Shown: positions 9,417 through 19,280 of the stretch, piece after piece
How the letters are laid out: every line of letters begins with the position of its first letter
How positions within the stretch are numbered: the stretch's first letter is position 1
The notes under the pieces: generated by a model
The model's database searches: none
What the model saw: only the letters and a program-made list of their open reading frames with translations
What the model was told of the DNA's origin: nothing
Translations under genes and position numbers: made by a program
Assembly: GCA_036525185.1 (NCBI GenBank)
Contig: DATDAW010000059.1
Location: 1-48,413 of the forward strand
DNA length: 48,413 bases
Source of the DNA: DATDAW01 sp036525185
GTDB lineage: Bacteria; Verrucomicrobiota; Verrucomicrobiia; Chthoniobacterales; DASVRZ01
Reading direction: 5' to 3'

Positions 9417-10124
9417 GTGAGGGTTTGCTATTCAGCGGATGTGTTCTCCGTCCACCTGCGATTTGGCGCGGTTCTTGTGATGTGCGCTGTTTTTCTGCCG
9501 GGCGCAGACGTTGTTGGAGAGTCGGCCGTAGGGGACGACAAAATCCAACGTGTGTTCGACGTCAAAATACACCAGGCGCTCGAAGCTTTTGAGAAAGGCG
9601 ATTACGCCCAAACGAGTCAATGCATCGAAGAAGCAGAGATCATCCTGCCGGGGCAAACGACGACCAGAAATATCCAAGCCGCGGTCCTTTACAAGCAGCG
9701 GAAATACGATGAAGCGCTCGCTGTTTATGACCAGATCGTGGCCGTCGATCCGACGTCGTTCACCGGTCATTTCAATCGCGCTGAGGTCAAGCTGGCACAG
9801 AAGAAATACGATGCAGCACTCGACATTTACCGGATGATTCTCACATCGGCACCCGGCAACGAGCTGTGCAAATTTAAAATCGTCGTGGTCCTGCTGCTGA
9901 AAGGAGATATGAAGGGCGCGATGGATCAAGCCAACGAGATGCCACTGCCGGGCATGAGCGCCGCGCCTTTTTTTGCCCGCGCAGCCGTGGCCTACCAGAC
10001 CGGTGACCCGCGGAAAGGGATGGAATGGGTTAATAAGAGTGAAGAGTATTTTTCGCGGGAGGACTCCAGAATGCTGCGTGAAGTCATGGTCGAGGCCGGT
10101 TGGTGGAAGTCGGACCAGAAGTGA
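9417..10124 (+). CDS. exported tetratricopeptide-repeat protein
   Basis: The protein has about 235 residues with an N-terminal hydrophobic export signal (about residues 14-31) followed by tandem TPR helices. The clearest repeats start near KIHQALEAFEKGDYAQTSQ, NIQAAVLYKQRKYDEALAVY and HFNRAEVKLAQKKYDAALDIY. TPRs are protein-interaction scaffolds, and nothing here shows a partner or enzymatic role. The given start is a GTG; a second GTG at 9441 would give a tighter signal peptide and is equally possible. It is divergent from the helicase with a gap of under 100 bases. Confidence 0.8.
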   Translation: MRVCYSADVFSVHLRFGAVLVMCAVFLPGADVVGESAVGDDKIQRVFDVKIHQALEAFEKGDYAQTSQCIEEAEIILPGQTTTRNIQAAVLYKQRKYDEALAVYDQIVAVDPTSFTGHFNRAEVKLAQKKYDAALDIYRMILTSAPGNELCKFKIVVVLLLKGDMKGAMDQANEMPLPGMSAAPFFARAAVAYQTGDPRKGMEWVNKSEEYFSREDSRMLREVMVEAGWWKSDQK

Positions 10125-10868
10125 ATTTCGTTCTCTGTTAGCTTTTGGCGGCGTTGTCCTCGACAAGCCTGCTAACATGTCATCGCGAAGCCTGTCCTGG
10201 CGCGAGCGTCGTGAATTGTTGATACGTCAACAGATAGAAGGATTGCGAATCCGTGCCCGTGCGTCCTCTGGCGGCATTGCTGATAATACTTATTTGATGT
10301 TCTTACAGAGGAGGTTGCGTAACGCGGGCATCCGGCCTGCCCTGGAGAGAGTTCCACGGATCCTCAGGAACCCGCGGAACGGCAGACAGAAATACCCGCG
10401 CTACGAAGGTTTCCCTGCGCAAGGCGATGAAGCGCTTTCGGCGAGTGGCACCCGCTTCCGCGGAGCGATTCGATCCTTTTGCCTCCACCAGCGGACAACA
10501 TTTCCGCCGGGCCATGCCAGTAGATCGTCAACAACGCCGCTTCTCCGATATTAGTCAACTAGTAAAAACTCTTCAGCAGAAGGCAAGTCATTTCTCGGGC
10601 AATGACAACGCGTTTTCCCGACCGCGAACATTGGTGGATTCCTCCCCGAGCATCATGTCATTGCCAACACCAGATGGGCGTCGTCGAAAAGGCGAGTTTC
10701 GTCGCGGCCGTGACTGCGGGTGCGATTTCGCCTCGACCGGATGTTTCTTGGTGCTTCCTGAAGCAGACACGATGCCAGGGGAAAGGGGGCTCATTGCTTT
10801 GGTTCCATGAAACAAAGAAATCGGAAGGCTCTTGAAAATGGCCGGATGCCGTTCCAACAGTTGATGTC
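10125..10868. other. intergenic stretch without a convincing gene
   Basis: About 740 bases lie between the TPR gene and the cupin gene. Several overlapping open frames exist on both strands, including one of 125 codons on the plus strand from 10177 to 10554. None has a recognisable family, a clear ribosome site, or a composition unlike a chance frame in GC-rich DNA. The stretch may be decayed coding DNA or a long leader. I see no tRNA, hairpin-rich element or repeat in it. Confidence 0.5.
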
Positions 10869-11333
10869 ATGCGCCGAATTGCCTTCAATGATGTGCCGGA
10901 ATCCGAATACCGCTCCCCGAAAGGCGCTTTTTGCCAGCTCAGCAGAGAGATTTCCGTCCATCTTGGCGCACGGGAGAATGAGCCGCACCGGCATCCATTC
11001 GAGCTGGAATATGCCGTGGTGCCGCCGGGGAAACGGCATTGTCCGTACCATGCACATACGGCCCAGACGGAGTTGTATTACATCGTCAGCGGATCAGGAA
11101 AGGCGCGGCATCCGGGCGGATTTGAGGCGTTGAAGCCCGGAGATGCGATCATTTTTCCGCCAGGCGAGGCACATCAAATTATCAACGATTCGGAGGAGCC
11201 CCTGGCGTACTTCGTCATCGCCGATAATCCACCGCGGGACGGTGCGTATTATCCGGATAGCGACAAATGGTATTTGCCGCCGATCGGCGATTTCCGGTAC
11301 ACGGTCGTGGACTATCACGATGGCGAGGAATAG
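10869..11333 (+). CDS. cupin domain protein
   Basis: This is a 154-residue single-cupin protein. Cupin motif 1 is seen as PYHAHTAQTELYYIVSGSG, with likely metal ligands H61, H63 and E68. Motif 2 is GDAIIFPPGEAHQIIN, with H102 as the fourth ligand. Cupins of this size may be isomerases, oxygenases or simple ligand sensors; the substrate cannot be told from sequence. The following membrane-protein gene starts inside its last codons (14-base overlap), and lnt follows that. This suggests one transcript, although a link to lipoprotein maturation would be only an inference. Confidence 0.88.
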   Translation: MRRIAFNDVPESEYRSPKGAFCQLSREISVHLGARENEPHRHPFELEYAVVPPGKRHCPYHAHTAQTELYYIVSGSGKARHPGGFEALKPGDAIIFPPGEAHQIINDSEEPLAYFVIADNPPRDGAYYPDSDKWYLPPIGDFRYTVVDYHDGEE

Positions 11334-12528
11334 TTGGGTGTGGATTGCTTTTCGATTCTGCATGGTGCTGCTTGTCGCGGGGGTGCATGCAAGAGCCGAG
11401 CGCCTTTTGTCGGATCAGGCGACAGCGTCGATGTGGACAGTCGGCCCGGGCCCCGATCTGTATGCGGCGTTTGGACACAGCGCCGTGCGTATTCGCGATC
11501 CGGAGCTGGGTGTGGACCGCTTGTATAACTTTGGCACTTTCAACTTCGAGACGCCGGATTTCTATCTAAAATTCGTCCGCGGTTACTTGAATTACTTCCT
11601 AACAGCTGCGATAGCTCCTGAGGTCTTGGACGATTATCGGGAGGTCACGCATCAATTGGTTGTGGAACAGGAATTGAACCTGACTCCTGAGGAACTGGAC
11701 CGGTTGGTAAGGGATCTGGAGAACAATCTGAAGCCGGAGAATGCAGCCTATCGCTATGATTTCGTCCTGGACAACTGCTCCACCCGCATCCGCGATGTTG
11801 TGGCAAGGGCGGCTGATGTCCAATGGCCCGCCGCGACGACTGACACGACCCTGCGGGAGCATTTGCGACCTTATATGGTGAATCGTCCGCTTACCTGGCA
11901 GGGCATGCAGCTTCTTCTCGGGACGCGAATGGATCACGCGGCCGGTAGCGCCGCCGAAACAATGTTTCTACCATCTGAAATGAAGAGCGGATTCGATGGC
12001 GCGACAATTGGCCCCGAGAAACGTCCGCTGGTGCGCAGAACGTCGGTGCTCAATGAAGGGCCTCGATGGCCGGACCCGGTCCCTCCGTGGCCCCTGCGGT
12101 TTGCGGTGGTGCTAGGTATCGTCGGAATCATCGGGCATTCGTTGAAATGGCGGTGGGTCAGGGTTGCAGACGCAACGTTGTTTGTCGTTGTCGGCATGAT
12201 CGGCGTGTTCCTGCTTTTTTGCTGGTTCGGCACACGCCACTGGGTCCTCAAGGATAATTGGAACATGGCGTGGGCGTGGCCAACCCATCTTGTCGTGTGG
12301 TTCCTGCCAGCGCTGCTGCAACGCATGTATTGGCGGCTCACGGCGATCGTGCTGGCACTGTTCCTCTTGGGGATGTGGTTCCTGCCCCAGGCGTTCCCAT
12401 CTGTCGTCGTGCCGCTCTTGGTGTTCTTGATGGTTCGCGCTTGGGCCCGGGGAAAGAAGAACAGTTCGGACCGTCAGCTTGCCGCCTCCGGCGGATCTCC
12501 GGTTGCATCTGGAATCGCTGGCCGATGA
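11320..12528 (+). CDS. Lnb N-terminal (DUF4105) domain membrane protein
   Basis: The 402-residue protein has a signal anchor (residues 8-24), a periplasmic domain of about 220 residues and about five membrane helices (260-375). The periplasmic domain shows AAFGHSAVRIRD with H53 and DFVLDNCSTRIRD with C153. This His/Cys pair is typical of the DUF4105 family, which includes the N-terminal part of Lnb, an enzyme that moves an acyl chain within bacterial lipoproteins. The ATG at 11320 overlaps the cupin gene by 14 bases, and its TGA overlaps the lnt ATG (ATGA). The coupling to lnt makes a lipoprotein- or lipid-related role attractive but unproven. Confidence 0.88.
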   Translation: MARNSWVWIAFRFCMVLLVAGVHARAERLLSDQATASMWTVGPGPDLYAAFGHSAVRIRDPELGVDRLYNFGTFNFETPDFYLKFVRGYLNYFLTAAIAPEVLDDYREVTHQLVVEQELNLTPEELDRLVRDLENNLKPENAAYRYDFVLDNCSTRIRDVVARAADVQWPAATTDTTLREHLRPYMVNRPLTWQGMQLLLGTRMDHAAGSAAETMFLPSEMKSGFDGATIGPEKRPLVRRTSVLNEGPRWPDPVPPWPLRFAVVLGIVGIIGHSLKWRWVRVADATLFVVVGMIGVFLLFCWFGTRHWVLKDNWNMAWAWPTHLVVWFLPALLQRMYWRLTAIVLALFLLGMWFLPQAFPSVVVPLLVFLMVRAWARGKKNSSDRQLAASGGSPVASGIAGR

Positions 12529-14018
12529 GTTTATTAGTACGTTCATGGCCAATCCTGGGCGCCGCACTAAGCGGAATTTTGATGTTGCTCTGCTTCCCGC
12601 CATTTGAACAGGACTGGTTTGCATGGCTGGCGCTTTCCCCGTTGCTAGCAGCAATCTGGTTCAGAACAAATTCCCAGCTCGGGCGCCTAGCGCTGGGGTA
12701 TCTCAGTGGCGTATTGTTCTTTGGGGCAACATTTTATTGGATAGGCAAAGCGTCAATTCTGGGTTGGCTGGCGTTAACGTTGTATCTACCCGTGTACCCG
12801 GCGATCTGGGCGTGGTTCGCGGGACTGCCAGCCTGCCGGTTGAGATTTGATGGCTCGCCGCTGGATCCGGGCGACCGGTTGGCGCCGTGGCGGCGGTCGG
12901 TGACCAGTGTGACGGTTGCGATGGTGCTCGCGGCCGGGTGGGTGATCTTGGAATGGACGCGGGGATGGCTGTTTTCGGGGTTTGGCTGGAACGGTCTGGG
13001 CGTGGCGCTGCACGGAAACATTCCGTTCATTCAACTGGCCGGTATTGGCGGCGTGCCTCTGTTATCATTTCTCGTCGTGTTTGGCAACGTGATCGCTGTG
13101 ACGACGGTGTCGCGTCTGATTGCCGAAGCGGGCCGTCTAACATGGGCGTCCCGCTCGGACTTTACAGTGGCGCTTGCGATTGTGCTTGTGGCTTTCGGCC
13201 AGGGGGTGCGGATGTCGCTCGAGACGGTCGACACCCGGAAAATGAAAGTAGCCCTCGTGCAGGCGGCTGCGGGGGATGACGCCAAATCGTTCGATGAATA
13301 CCTGCAACTGAGCGTTCTGGCTTCCGTGCAGAAGCCGGATCTTATCGTGTGGCCGGAAGGCGCTCCAGGAAAACCATTGCTGGACAATATCGCTACCTTC
13401 GGAGCAGCGGCGAAGGCGGCCGTCCCGGAAAGCGGCAACATCTGGTTGCTGACGGGTTCGGACGAGCATGCACCGGATGGTTCGTACAATAGTGCCTTTG
13501 CCATTGCGCCTGGAGGCTCCGGTCTTCAAACTTACCGCAAGCGGCACTTGATCCCATTCTACGAAACCGGCAGCGAAGGTTACACTCCAGGGAAATCGTC
13601 GAAGCCGTTATGGATTATGAATGCCAATGCGAATCTTGGCGCTCTTATCTGTATCGAGGACACGATTCCTGAGCTTGCCCGCACGAATGCCCGTGATCGC
13701 GCAAACGTGCTTGTCAATTTAACCAATGACGGAATATTTGACGACCGTGTGGCGGAGCGGCAGCATTTTCTAAACGCAATTTTTCGCGCCCCGGAGACAG
13801 GCCTTCCGTTGATCCGTTGTGCCAATACGGGTGTAACGGCGATTGTTGACCGTCAGGGAAGGGTAACGCAGCAGTTGGAAGCTGGATCACCGGGCATCCT
13901 GACCGGAGAAATTCATTTTCCCGTGAGCGGCGCGCGGACGTTTCATACCCAATGGGGCGACTGGTTCGTGGCGGCGTGCGCAGGAATCGTTGTGCTACGA
14001 CTGATCGTCCCGCGTTGA
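12525..14018 (+). CDS. lnt: apolipoprotein N-acyltransferase
   Basis: Lnt adds the third acyl chain to the N-terminal Cys of lipoproteins in the inner membrane, the last maturation step. The 497-residue protein has about six N-terminal membrane helices, then a periplasmic nitrilase-like domain (about 240-475) and a last helix near the C-terminus. The catalytic triad is visible as E278 in VWPEG, K339 in YRKRHLIPFYE and C376 in LICIED, matching E. coli E267/K335/C387. The ATG at 12525 overlaps the stop of the preceding gene. Downstream it converges on the phosphoesterase gene. Confidence 0.95.
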   Translation: MSLLVRSWPILGAALSGILMLLCFPPFEQDWFAWLALSPLLAAIWFRTNSQLGRLALGYLSGVLFFGATFYWIGKASILGWLALTLYLPVYPAIWAWFAGLPACRLRFDGSPLDPGDRLAPWRRSVTSVTVAMVLAAGWVILEWTRGWLFSGFGWNGLGVALHGNIPFIQLAGIGGVPLLSFLVVFGNVIAVTTVSRLIAEAGRLTWASRSDFTVALAIVLVAFGQGVRMSLETVDTRKMKVALVQAAAGDDAKSFDEYLQLSVLASVQKPDLIVWPEGAPGKPLLDNIATFGAAAKAAVPESGNIWLLTGSDEHAPDGSYNSAFAIAPGGSGLQTYRKRHLIPFYETGSEGYTPGKSSKPLWIMNANANLGALICIEDTIPELARTNARDRANVLVNLTNDGIFDDRVAERQHFLNAIFRAPETGLPLIRCANTGVTAIVDRQGRVTQQLEAGSPGILTGEIHFPVSGARTFHTQWGDWFVAACAGIVVLRLIVPR

Positions 14019-14087
14019 CATGTGCGCTGGAAAGCAGCAGCTGATAGTACCGATCCAAGCGGTGGTTGCCGGGACGGGGGATATGGG

Positions 14088-15581
14088 TTAATGGACGGTC
14101 AGTTTTTGGTCTGCTTCGTAAACGCGGCCATCGGGATCGGCGGCGCGGATGGTTAGTGTATGGTTACCCGGAGTAAGGTCGATGGGAAAATAGCCGCGCC
14201 AGAGGTGGTTGCAGACAACCGGGTCGGGGAAGCGCCGCCACGGGGCCGGCGTGGAAACAGCGTTTTGTGCGACAAACTTCGCGGCGTAAGCGGGATCCCA
14301 GCTGCCTTGGACCCGCCGAAGCGGGCGCCATGGAGAATCGTCGATGCGATACTCGATTTTCCAGCCGTCGTGGCCGTTATACACATTGGCGTAGAACGAA
14401 ACCCAGGGTTCGCCAGCTTTGATGGCGAGTGGCGCATGGATGCCGATCTGGTTGGCTTCGAAGTCGAGAAGCGAAGGATAGTAGACCGCATGATAGCGTT
14501 CCGCTCCTTGAAAACTAACGACCGCATATCCGGGCGGTGTGCCGTCCCACATGATGGCGGGTGGAACGCCGTCCTTGCCAGGTGGCCCGCTCCAGAAACT
14601 ACCGCAGGCGGCGGCTACATTGTATTCGTGCCATTTTTCGGGGCCGTGAAACCAATGTTGCTGCGCATGGGTGTGGCCGGTCAACAGGAGGACGTTTTTG
14701 CGATGGGCCAGCAGTTTGAACAATCTTGCGCGATCGATAGCACGGAAAGTGTCGGAATTCGGGCCGTCCGTGTTGAAAAATGGAATATGCGCCATGAGGA
14801 CTACGCGCGCATCTGCCGGCGCGACGCGAAGGAGGTTTTCGATAAAAGTTAGCTGATCGTCGGTGAGACCGCCGACATATTTTCCCGGTCCGAGAGGGCG
14901 GATGTCGTCAAGGGCGATGAAGAGAACCTTGGCGTAATGAAAGGCGTAGGTGGCTGGTCCGTAAACGGATTCAAAAGCCGTCACAGCTTTTTGGGGATCG
15001 GTGGTGAGATCGACGTCGTGGTTTCCGTTGAGGTTGTAGAACGGGATGCCGATTTTGGCGGTAGCGACGTTGATTTTGTCGAAGAGATCGAACTGGTCGT
15101 TGACGATATCGCCGAGGGTGACGCCGAAGGCCGGCTTGTTCTTGGTTCGAGACAGCGGTGCTGCGATGGCCTTGTCGTAATAGTCGATTTCCTGTTCGTT
15201 GTTAACTTGCGGGTCGGCGGTGACGAGCACATTGAAGGCATCCGGCTCCGATCGTTGGCTAAGGGGGAAGTCGAGTTTCTCGAACCGCCGGCGATGAAAC
15301 TTCGGAAGCTGGAGCTCATTTGCCGGCACGTTCCAATCGCGCGGTTTGATCACAAAAACAAAGCCTTCTTTCCGAGGAGGAGTGGGGATGTCGAAAACAC
15401 CTTCGGAGTTGGTGAGGACGACATCGCGGCCGTTGGAAACCGCCACGTTTGGGATGCCGGGTTCGCCGGCGTCGCGGATTTGATTGGAGTTTTTGTCGTG
15501 GAAAACCGCTCCGGTAAGGGCGTTGACGCTGAATGGAAGGAACAGCGCCAGAATGGTCAACCACCAGCTCCGCCGCGGCAT
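14088..15581 (-). CDS. secreted calcineurin-like metallophosphoesterase
   Basis: This is a 497-residue exported protein. After a signal peptide (residues 1-21) comes a short SdrD B-like/MetallophosN domain (GAVFHDKNSNQIRDAGEPGI), then a calcineurin-like phosphoesterase core and a C-terminal beta domain. The metal-binding motifs are VTADPQV (D-x-x), LGDIVND (GD), NGNHDVD (GNHD), AHIPFF (H) and TGHTHAQ (GHxH). Substrates of this three-part family are unknown; phosphodiesters or phosphomonoesters are likely. The ATG at 15581 gives the signal peptide and lies just past the ileS stop, so it probably shares a transcript with ileS. Confidence 0.9.
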   Translation of the reverse strand: MPRRSWWLTILALFLPFSVNALTGAVFHDKNSNQIRDAGEPGIPNVAVSNGRDVVLTNSEGVFDIPTPPRKEGFVFVIKPRDWNVPANELQLPKFHRRRFEKLDFPLSQRSEPDAFNVLVTADPQVNNEQEIDYYDKAIAAPLSRTKNKPAFGVTLGDIVNDQFDLFDKINVATAKIGIPFYNLNGNHDVDLTTDPQKAVTAFESVYGPATYAFHYAKVLFIALDDIRPLGPGKYVGGLTDDQLTFIENLLRVAPADARVVLMAHIPFFNTDGPNSDTFRAIDRARLFKLLAHRKNVLLLTGHTHAQQHWFHGPEKWHEYNVAAACGSFWSGPPGKDGVPPAIMWDGTPPGYAVVSFQGAERYHAVYYPSLLDFEANQIGIHAPLAIKAGEPWVSFYANVYNGHDGWKIEYRIDDSPWRPLRRVQGSWDPAYAAKFVAQNAVSTPAPWRRFPDPVVCNHLWRGYFPIDLTPGNHTLTIRAADPDGRVYEADQKLTVH

Positions 15582-15583
15582 GG

Positions 15584-18316
15584 TTAACGGTTGACCACCG
15601 CGACGCACCGGTCGCAGAGTTGCGGGTACTCGAGGCTGAGGCCGACGGTAGGTCGATGGCGCCAGCAGCGTTCGCAGCGAGGATAGTCGGTTTTGGTAAC
15701 AGATAATTCGAGGGTCATCGACATGAGTTCGCCCGCTGCTGTCTCGCGTGAGAGAGAGTCATCAGTATGAATGGTGAGATCGCTCAGAATAAGAAATTCT
15801 TCGATCTCGGAGAGGTCGAGGTCAGGGTTTTCGGGTGCAGGAAGAGAGACATCGACCCGAGCTTCCAGGGCATTGCCGATGAGTTTTTCCTGCCGACGTG
15901 CTTCGATGCCCTGTGCGACGAGGGAGCGTAGCGACATGAGTTTTTCGGCCTCGGCTTCGACCTCTGGATTGACGGGATAGTCTTCTGGCGACGGGAAGAG
16001 TTCGAGATGGACGGAAGTCTTCTTGCCGGATGCGGCCCACGCTTCGTCGGCAGTGAACGCGAGAATCGGCGCGAGGAGTTTTGTGAGAGCGTCGAAGATG
16101 CGATGCATGACGGTCTGCGTCGAGCGACGGCGCAGTGAATCGACGGCGTCGCAATACATGCGGTCCTTCGTGATATCGACGTAGAGGCTGCTCAGGTCGA
16201 CGGCGCAGAACTGGTTGACGGCGTGATAGACTTTCAGGAATTCGAATGCTTCGTAGCCTTCACGCGCGGCGCGAACGACGTGGCCCAGGCGGCTGAGTGC
16301 CCAGCGGTCGACGAAAGTTAGTTCGGCATCCGGGACAACGTCGGTTGTCGGATCGAAATCGTAAAGGTTTGCCAGTAGGATCCGGAGCGTGTTGCGGATG
16401 CGACGGTAGGTATCGGCAAGGCGCGTGAACATTTCCTCGCCGAATGGGACTTCGTCGGGGTAGTTGGTGCTGCTAACCCAGAGCCTGACAATATCAGCGC
16501 CGTATTTTTCCACGTAATGCTTTGCATCCATCGGCTTTTTGTAGTCGCTGGATTTGGAGATTTTCTTCCCGTCGGTATCGACGACGAAGCCGTTGGTGAC
16601 CACCGTTTTGTAAGGAGCGCAACCTTCGATGGCGACGCTGGTTAACAGGGAGGACTGGAACCAACCGCGGTGCTGGTCGGTTCCTTCGATATAGACGTCG
16701 GCTGGGAAATGGAGCTCGGGGCGTTTTTTTAGAACCGCCTGGTGACTCGTGCCGGAATCGATCCAGACGTCAAGCGTATCGTTTCGACGGGTTGTTCCTT
16801 CGGGGAGACCGACGAGCGTCACCCATTCCGCATCGGTTTTTTCGAACCAGAGATTGGTGCCGTTTTTCTCGATTAACCCGGCGACTTTACGGGCGACAGT
16901 GGCGTCGAGAATGGCCTGGCCATCCCGTGTGTAAAAAACCGGCAATGGCACGCCCCATGTGCGCTGCCGAGAGATGCACCAGTCGGGACGCGCTTCCACG
17001 GTGCCGGCGATGCGATTGCGGCCCCAGGCGGGAACCCAGTTGACGGTATCGATGGCCTTCAGGGCGTCTTCTCGGAACGCGTCGATGCGGATGAAAAACT
17101 GTTCGACAGCGCGAAAAACGATGGGCGTTTTCGATCGCCAGCAATGCGGATAACTGTGGAGGTATTTGTGTTCTGCCAACAGCGCGCCGCTTTCCTTGAG
17201 CAGCGCGACGATGTCGGCGTTGGCGTCGAAAACGTATTTCCCGGTGAGCGCAGGCACGCCAGCTTCGGCGGTGAGGCGGCCGTTGTCATCGACAGGCGAA
17301 AGGATCGGCAACTTGTTGGCGATGCCGGAAATATAATCATCCGCGCCGTGACCCGGAGCCGTATGAACCTGGCCAGTGCCGGTGTCCATGGTGACGTAAT
17401 CGCCCGTGATGACGAGCGATTTGCGGTCGAGAAATGGATGTTGCGCGAGGCTGCCGGCGAGTTCCTGGCCGGTAAAACTGGCGAATTCCTCCTGCATCGT
17501 TAGCCCGGTTTCCTGCTGGAACGTCTCCAGCAGCGGACGTGCGATGACGAACGCGCGTTGGTCGAAACGTCCAACGAGATACTCCTGCTGCGGATGAACG
17601 GCGATGGCGACGTTGGCGGGTAGCGTCCAGGGCGTCGTCGTCCAGATGACCATGTCGGCCTTTCCGGCGAGCGGTCCGGTCACGAGGGGAAACGTCACGA
17701 AAATCGCCGGATCGGTCCGTTCTGCATACTCGACTTCGGCCTCGGCGAGCGCCGTCTGCGCACCGGTACTCCAGTAGACCGGTTTTTTGGACTGATAGAC
17801 GAGTCCTTTTTCCACGAAAACCGCGAATGATCGGATGATCTCCGCCTCATATGCCGGATCCAGCGTGAGATACGGATTTTCCCAATCCCCGAGTACGCCC
17901 AGCCGCTTGAACTGATTACGCTGGATATCGATGAATTTCCGGGCGTATGCCTCCGATTTTTTCCGGATTTCCACCGGCGACAAGCCGCGCGATTCTTTCA
18001 CGACCCTGAACTCGATGGGCAACCCGTGACAATCCCATCCCGGGACGTACGGCGCACGGAAACCGGCCATCGTCTTCGATTTCACGATGAAATCCTTCAG
18101 GATTTTGTTCATCGCCGTGCCCATGTGAACGTCGCCATTGGCAAAAGGTGGCCCGTCGTGCAGTACGAAAAGCGGGGCATCCTTGCGCGAGGCCTGAATC
18201 TGCTGGTAAAGACCGTTTTTTTCCCAGTCGGCGAGCATAGCAGGCTCGCGGGTGGTCAGACCGGCTTTCATGGCAAAATCGGTCTTCGGCAGATTCAGCG
18301 TGTCTTTATAATTCAT
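15584..18316 (-). CDS. ileS: isoleucyl-tRNA synthetase
   Basis: IleRS charges tRNA-Ile and edits misactivated valine in the cytoplasm. The 910-residue protein has the class I signature DGPPFANGDVHMGTAMNK (HIGH-like HMGT at 64-67). It also has the editing-domain segments (WTTTPWTLPAN and DTGTGQVHTAPGHG) and the KMSKS-like loop GKKISKS near residue 596. A C-terminal zinc finger carries C881, C884, C901 and C904. The bacterial type with this zinc finger is the common form. MNYKDTLNLPKTDF at 18316 is the normal family start; the frame runs 16 codons further. The usual neighbour lspA is absent, and a metallophosphoesterase follows instead. Confidence 0.97.
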   Translation of the reverse strand: MNYKDTLNLPKTDFAMKAGLTTREPAMLADWEKNGLYQQIQASRKDAPLFVLHDGPPFANGDVHMGTAMNKILKDFIVKSKTMAGFRAPYVPGWDCHGLPIEFRVVKESRGLSPVEIRKKSEAYARKFIDIQRNQFKRLGVLGDWENPYLTLDPAYEAEIIRSFAVFVEKGLVYQSKKPVYWSTGAQTALAEAEVEYAERTDPAIFVTFPLVTGPLAGKADMVIWTTTPWTLPANVAIAVHPQQEYLVGRFDQRAFVIARPLLETFQQETGLTMQEEFASFTGQELAGSLAQHPFLDRKSLVITGDYVTMDTGTGQVHTAPGHGADDYISGIANKLPILSPVDDNGRLTAEAGVPALTGKYVFDANADIVALLKESGALLAEHKYLHSYPHCWRSKTPIVFRAVEQFFIRIDAFREDALKAIDTVNWVPAWGRNRIAGTVEARPDWCISRQRTWGVPLPVFYTRDGQAILDATVARKVAGLIEKNGTNLWFEKTDAEWVTLVGLPEGTTRRNDTLDVWIDSGTSHQAVLKKRPELHFPADVYIEGTDQHRGWFQSSLLTSVAIEGCAPYKTVVTNGFVVDTDGKKISKSSDYKKPMDAKHYVEKYGADIVRLWVSSTNYPDEVPFGEEMFTRLADTYRRIRNTLRILLANLYDFDPTTDVVPDAELTFVDRWALSRLGHVVRAAREGYEAFEFLKVYHAVNQFCAVDLSSLYVDITKDRMYCDAVDSLRRRSTQTVMHRIFDALTKLLAPILAFTADEAWAASGKKTSVHLELFPSPEDYPVNPEVEAEAEKLMSLRSLVAQGIEARRQEKLIGNALEARVDVSLPAPENPDLDLSEIEEFLILSDLTIHTDDSLSRETAAGELMSMTLELSVTKTDYPRCERCWRHRPTVGLSLEYPQLCDRCVAVVNR

Positions 18317-18497
18317 CGTCATCGAAGGGACGGCGAAAATAGAGCGTGAATCGAAAGCAGGCAAGGCCTGTGCAGTGTGTCTTTGGCTATGAATCGCGGC
18401 AGAAGCTTGGGATGTTACTTCCTCCGGACTGCGCGATTTTTCAACGGCGGTGGAAAGAATCGCAAAAAACCGGATTGCCGGTTAGTCATGCGTATTT

Positions 18498-19148
18498 ATG
18501 ATTGAGCAGGTTGAGGCCGGATGGGCTGTTTATACCAAGCGCACACTCGCTGCGTACGATTTCGTGGTGCTGGGCATTTCGAATCGGTTCGTCTGGAAAT
18601 GCCCCACTCAACGTCTTGAAGATCATTATAATCGGCACATCACTGCGAATCATCTGGATGTTGGAGCAGGCACAGGATACTTCCTTGATCACTGCCGATT
18701 CCCTTCACCCACGCCGCGTATCGCTTTGATGGATGCAAATTCCGACGTGCTCGAGTTTGCATCCCGACGAATCGCCAGATATAAGCCAGAGACATATCGC
18801 CGAAACGTCTTGGAGCCCATTTTGATAGACGCCGCACGATTCGACTCGGTGGGTGTCAACTATCTCCTCCATTGCATTCCGGGTTCCATACGGTCGAAAT
18901 CTGTAGCCTTTGACTATCTCAAAGCGCTCATGAATCCCAACGGCGTCTTGTTTGGGGCGACATTACTGCAGGGCGGTGTTACCCGGGGCTGGTTTGCGAA
19001 GCGTCTGATGGCCTTCTATAACCGCGCGGGTATCTTTGCCAACAAACAGGACGACCTCGCAAACTTGAGCCGTGCCCTTAATCAGCGGTTTCGAGATGTT
19101 TCCGTTGAGATCGTGGGTTGCGCCGCGCTGTTTTCTGGCCGCGTTTGA
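18498..19148 (+). CDS. class I SAM-dependent methyltransferase
   Basis: This 216-residue protein has a clear SAM-binding motif I, HLDVGAGTGYFLD (residues 52-64), and the acidic motif II region RIALMDANSD. A motif IV-like VNYLLHCIPG follows, with FDYLKALMNPNGVLFGATLL after it. The arrangement suits small-molecule or lipid methyltransferases of the UbiE/COQ5 kind, but the substrate cannot be deduced. It stands alone, with 133 bases to the ileS start behind it and 132 bases to the sigma factor ahead. Neither gap shows a clear gene. Confidence 0.85.
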   Translation: MIEQVEAGWAVYTKRTLAAYDFVVLGISNRFVWKCPTQRLEDHYNRHITANHLDVGAGTGYFLDHCRFPSPTPRIALMDANSDVLEFASRRIARYKPETYRRNVLEPILIDAARFDSVGVNYLLHCIPGSIRSKSVAFDYLKALMNPNGVLFGATLLQGGVTRGWFAKRLMAFYNRAGIFANKQDDLANLSRALNQRFRDVSVEIVGCAALFSGRV

Positions 19149-19280
19149 GGCTCAATCTCGGAACGCAAAGTCCGGATGGATGTAGCGGGCTGTCTATTCA
19201 CGACACCTCCGCTCAGAAAAAATTTCGCGGCACAGACAAAAACAAAACGGCTGCGGCGTTGTTCAAAGTGAAAAAGCCGC

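Noticed and set aside
10177..10554. 125-codon plus-strand frame in the gap after the TPR gene
   Set aside because: It has no recognisable domain, is very basic with low-complexity Arg runs, and competes with equally long frames in the region.
18365..18497. possible tRNA or riboswitch between ileS and the methyltransferase gene
   Set aside because: No cloverleaf or conserved leader motif could be made out.
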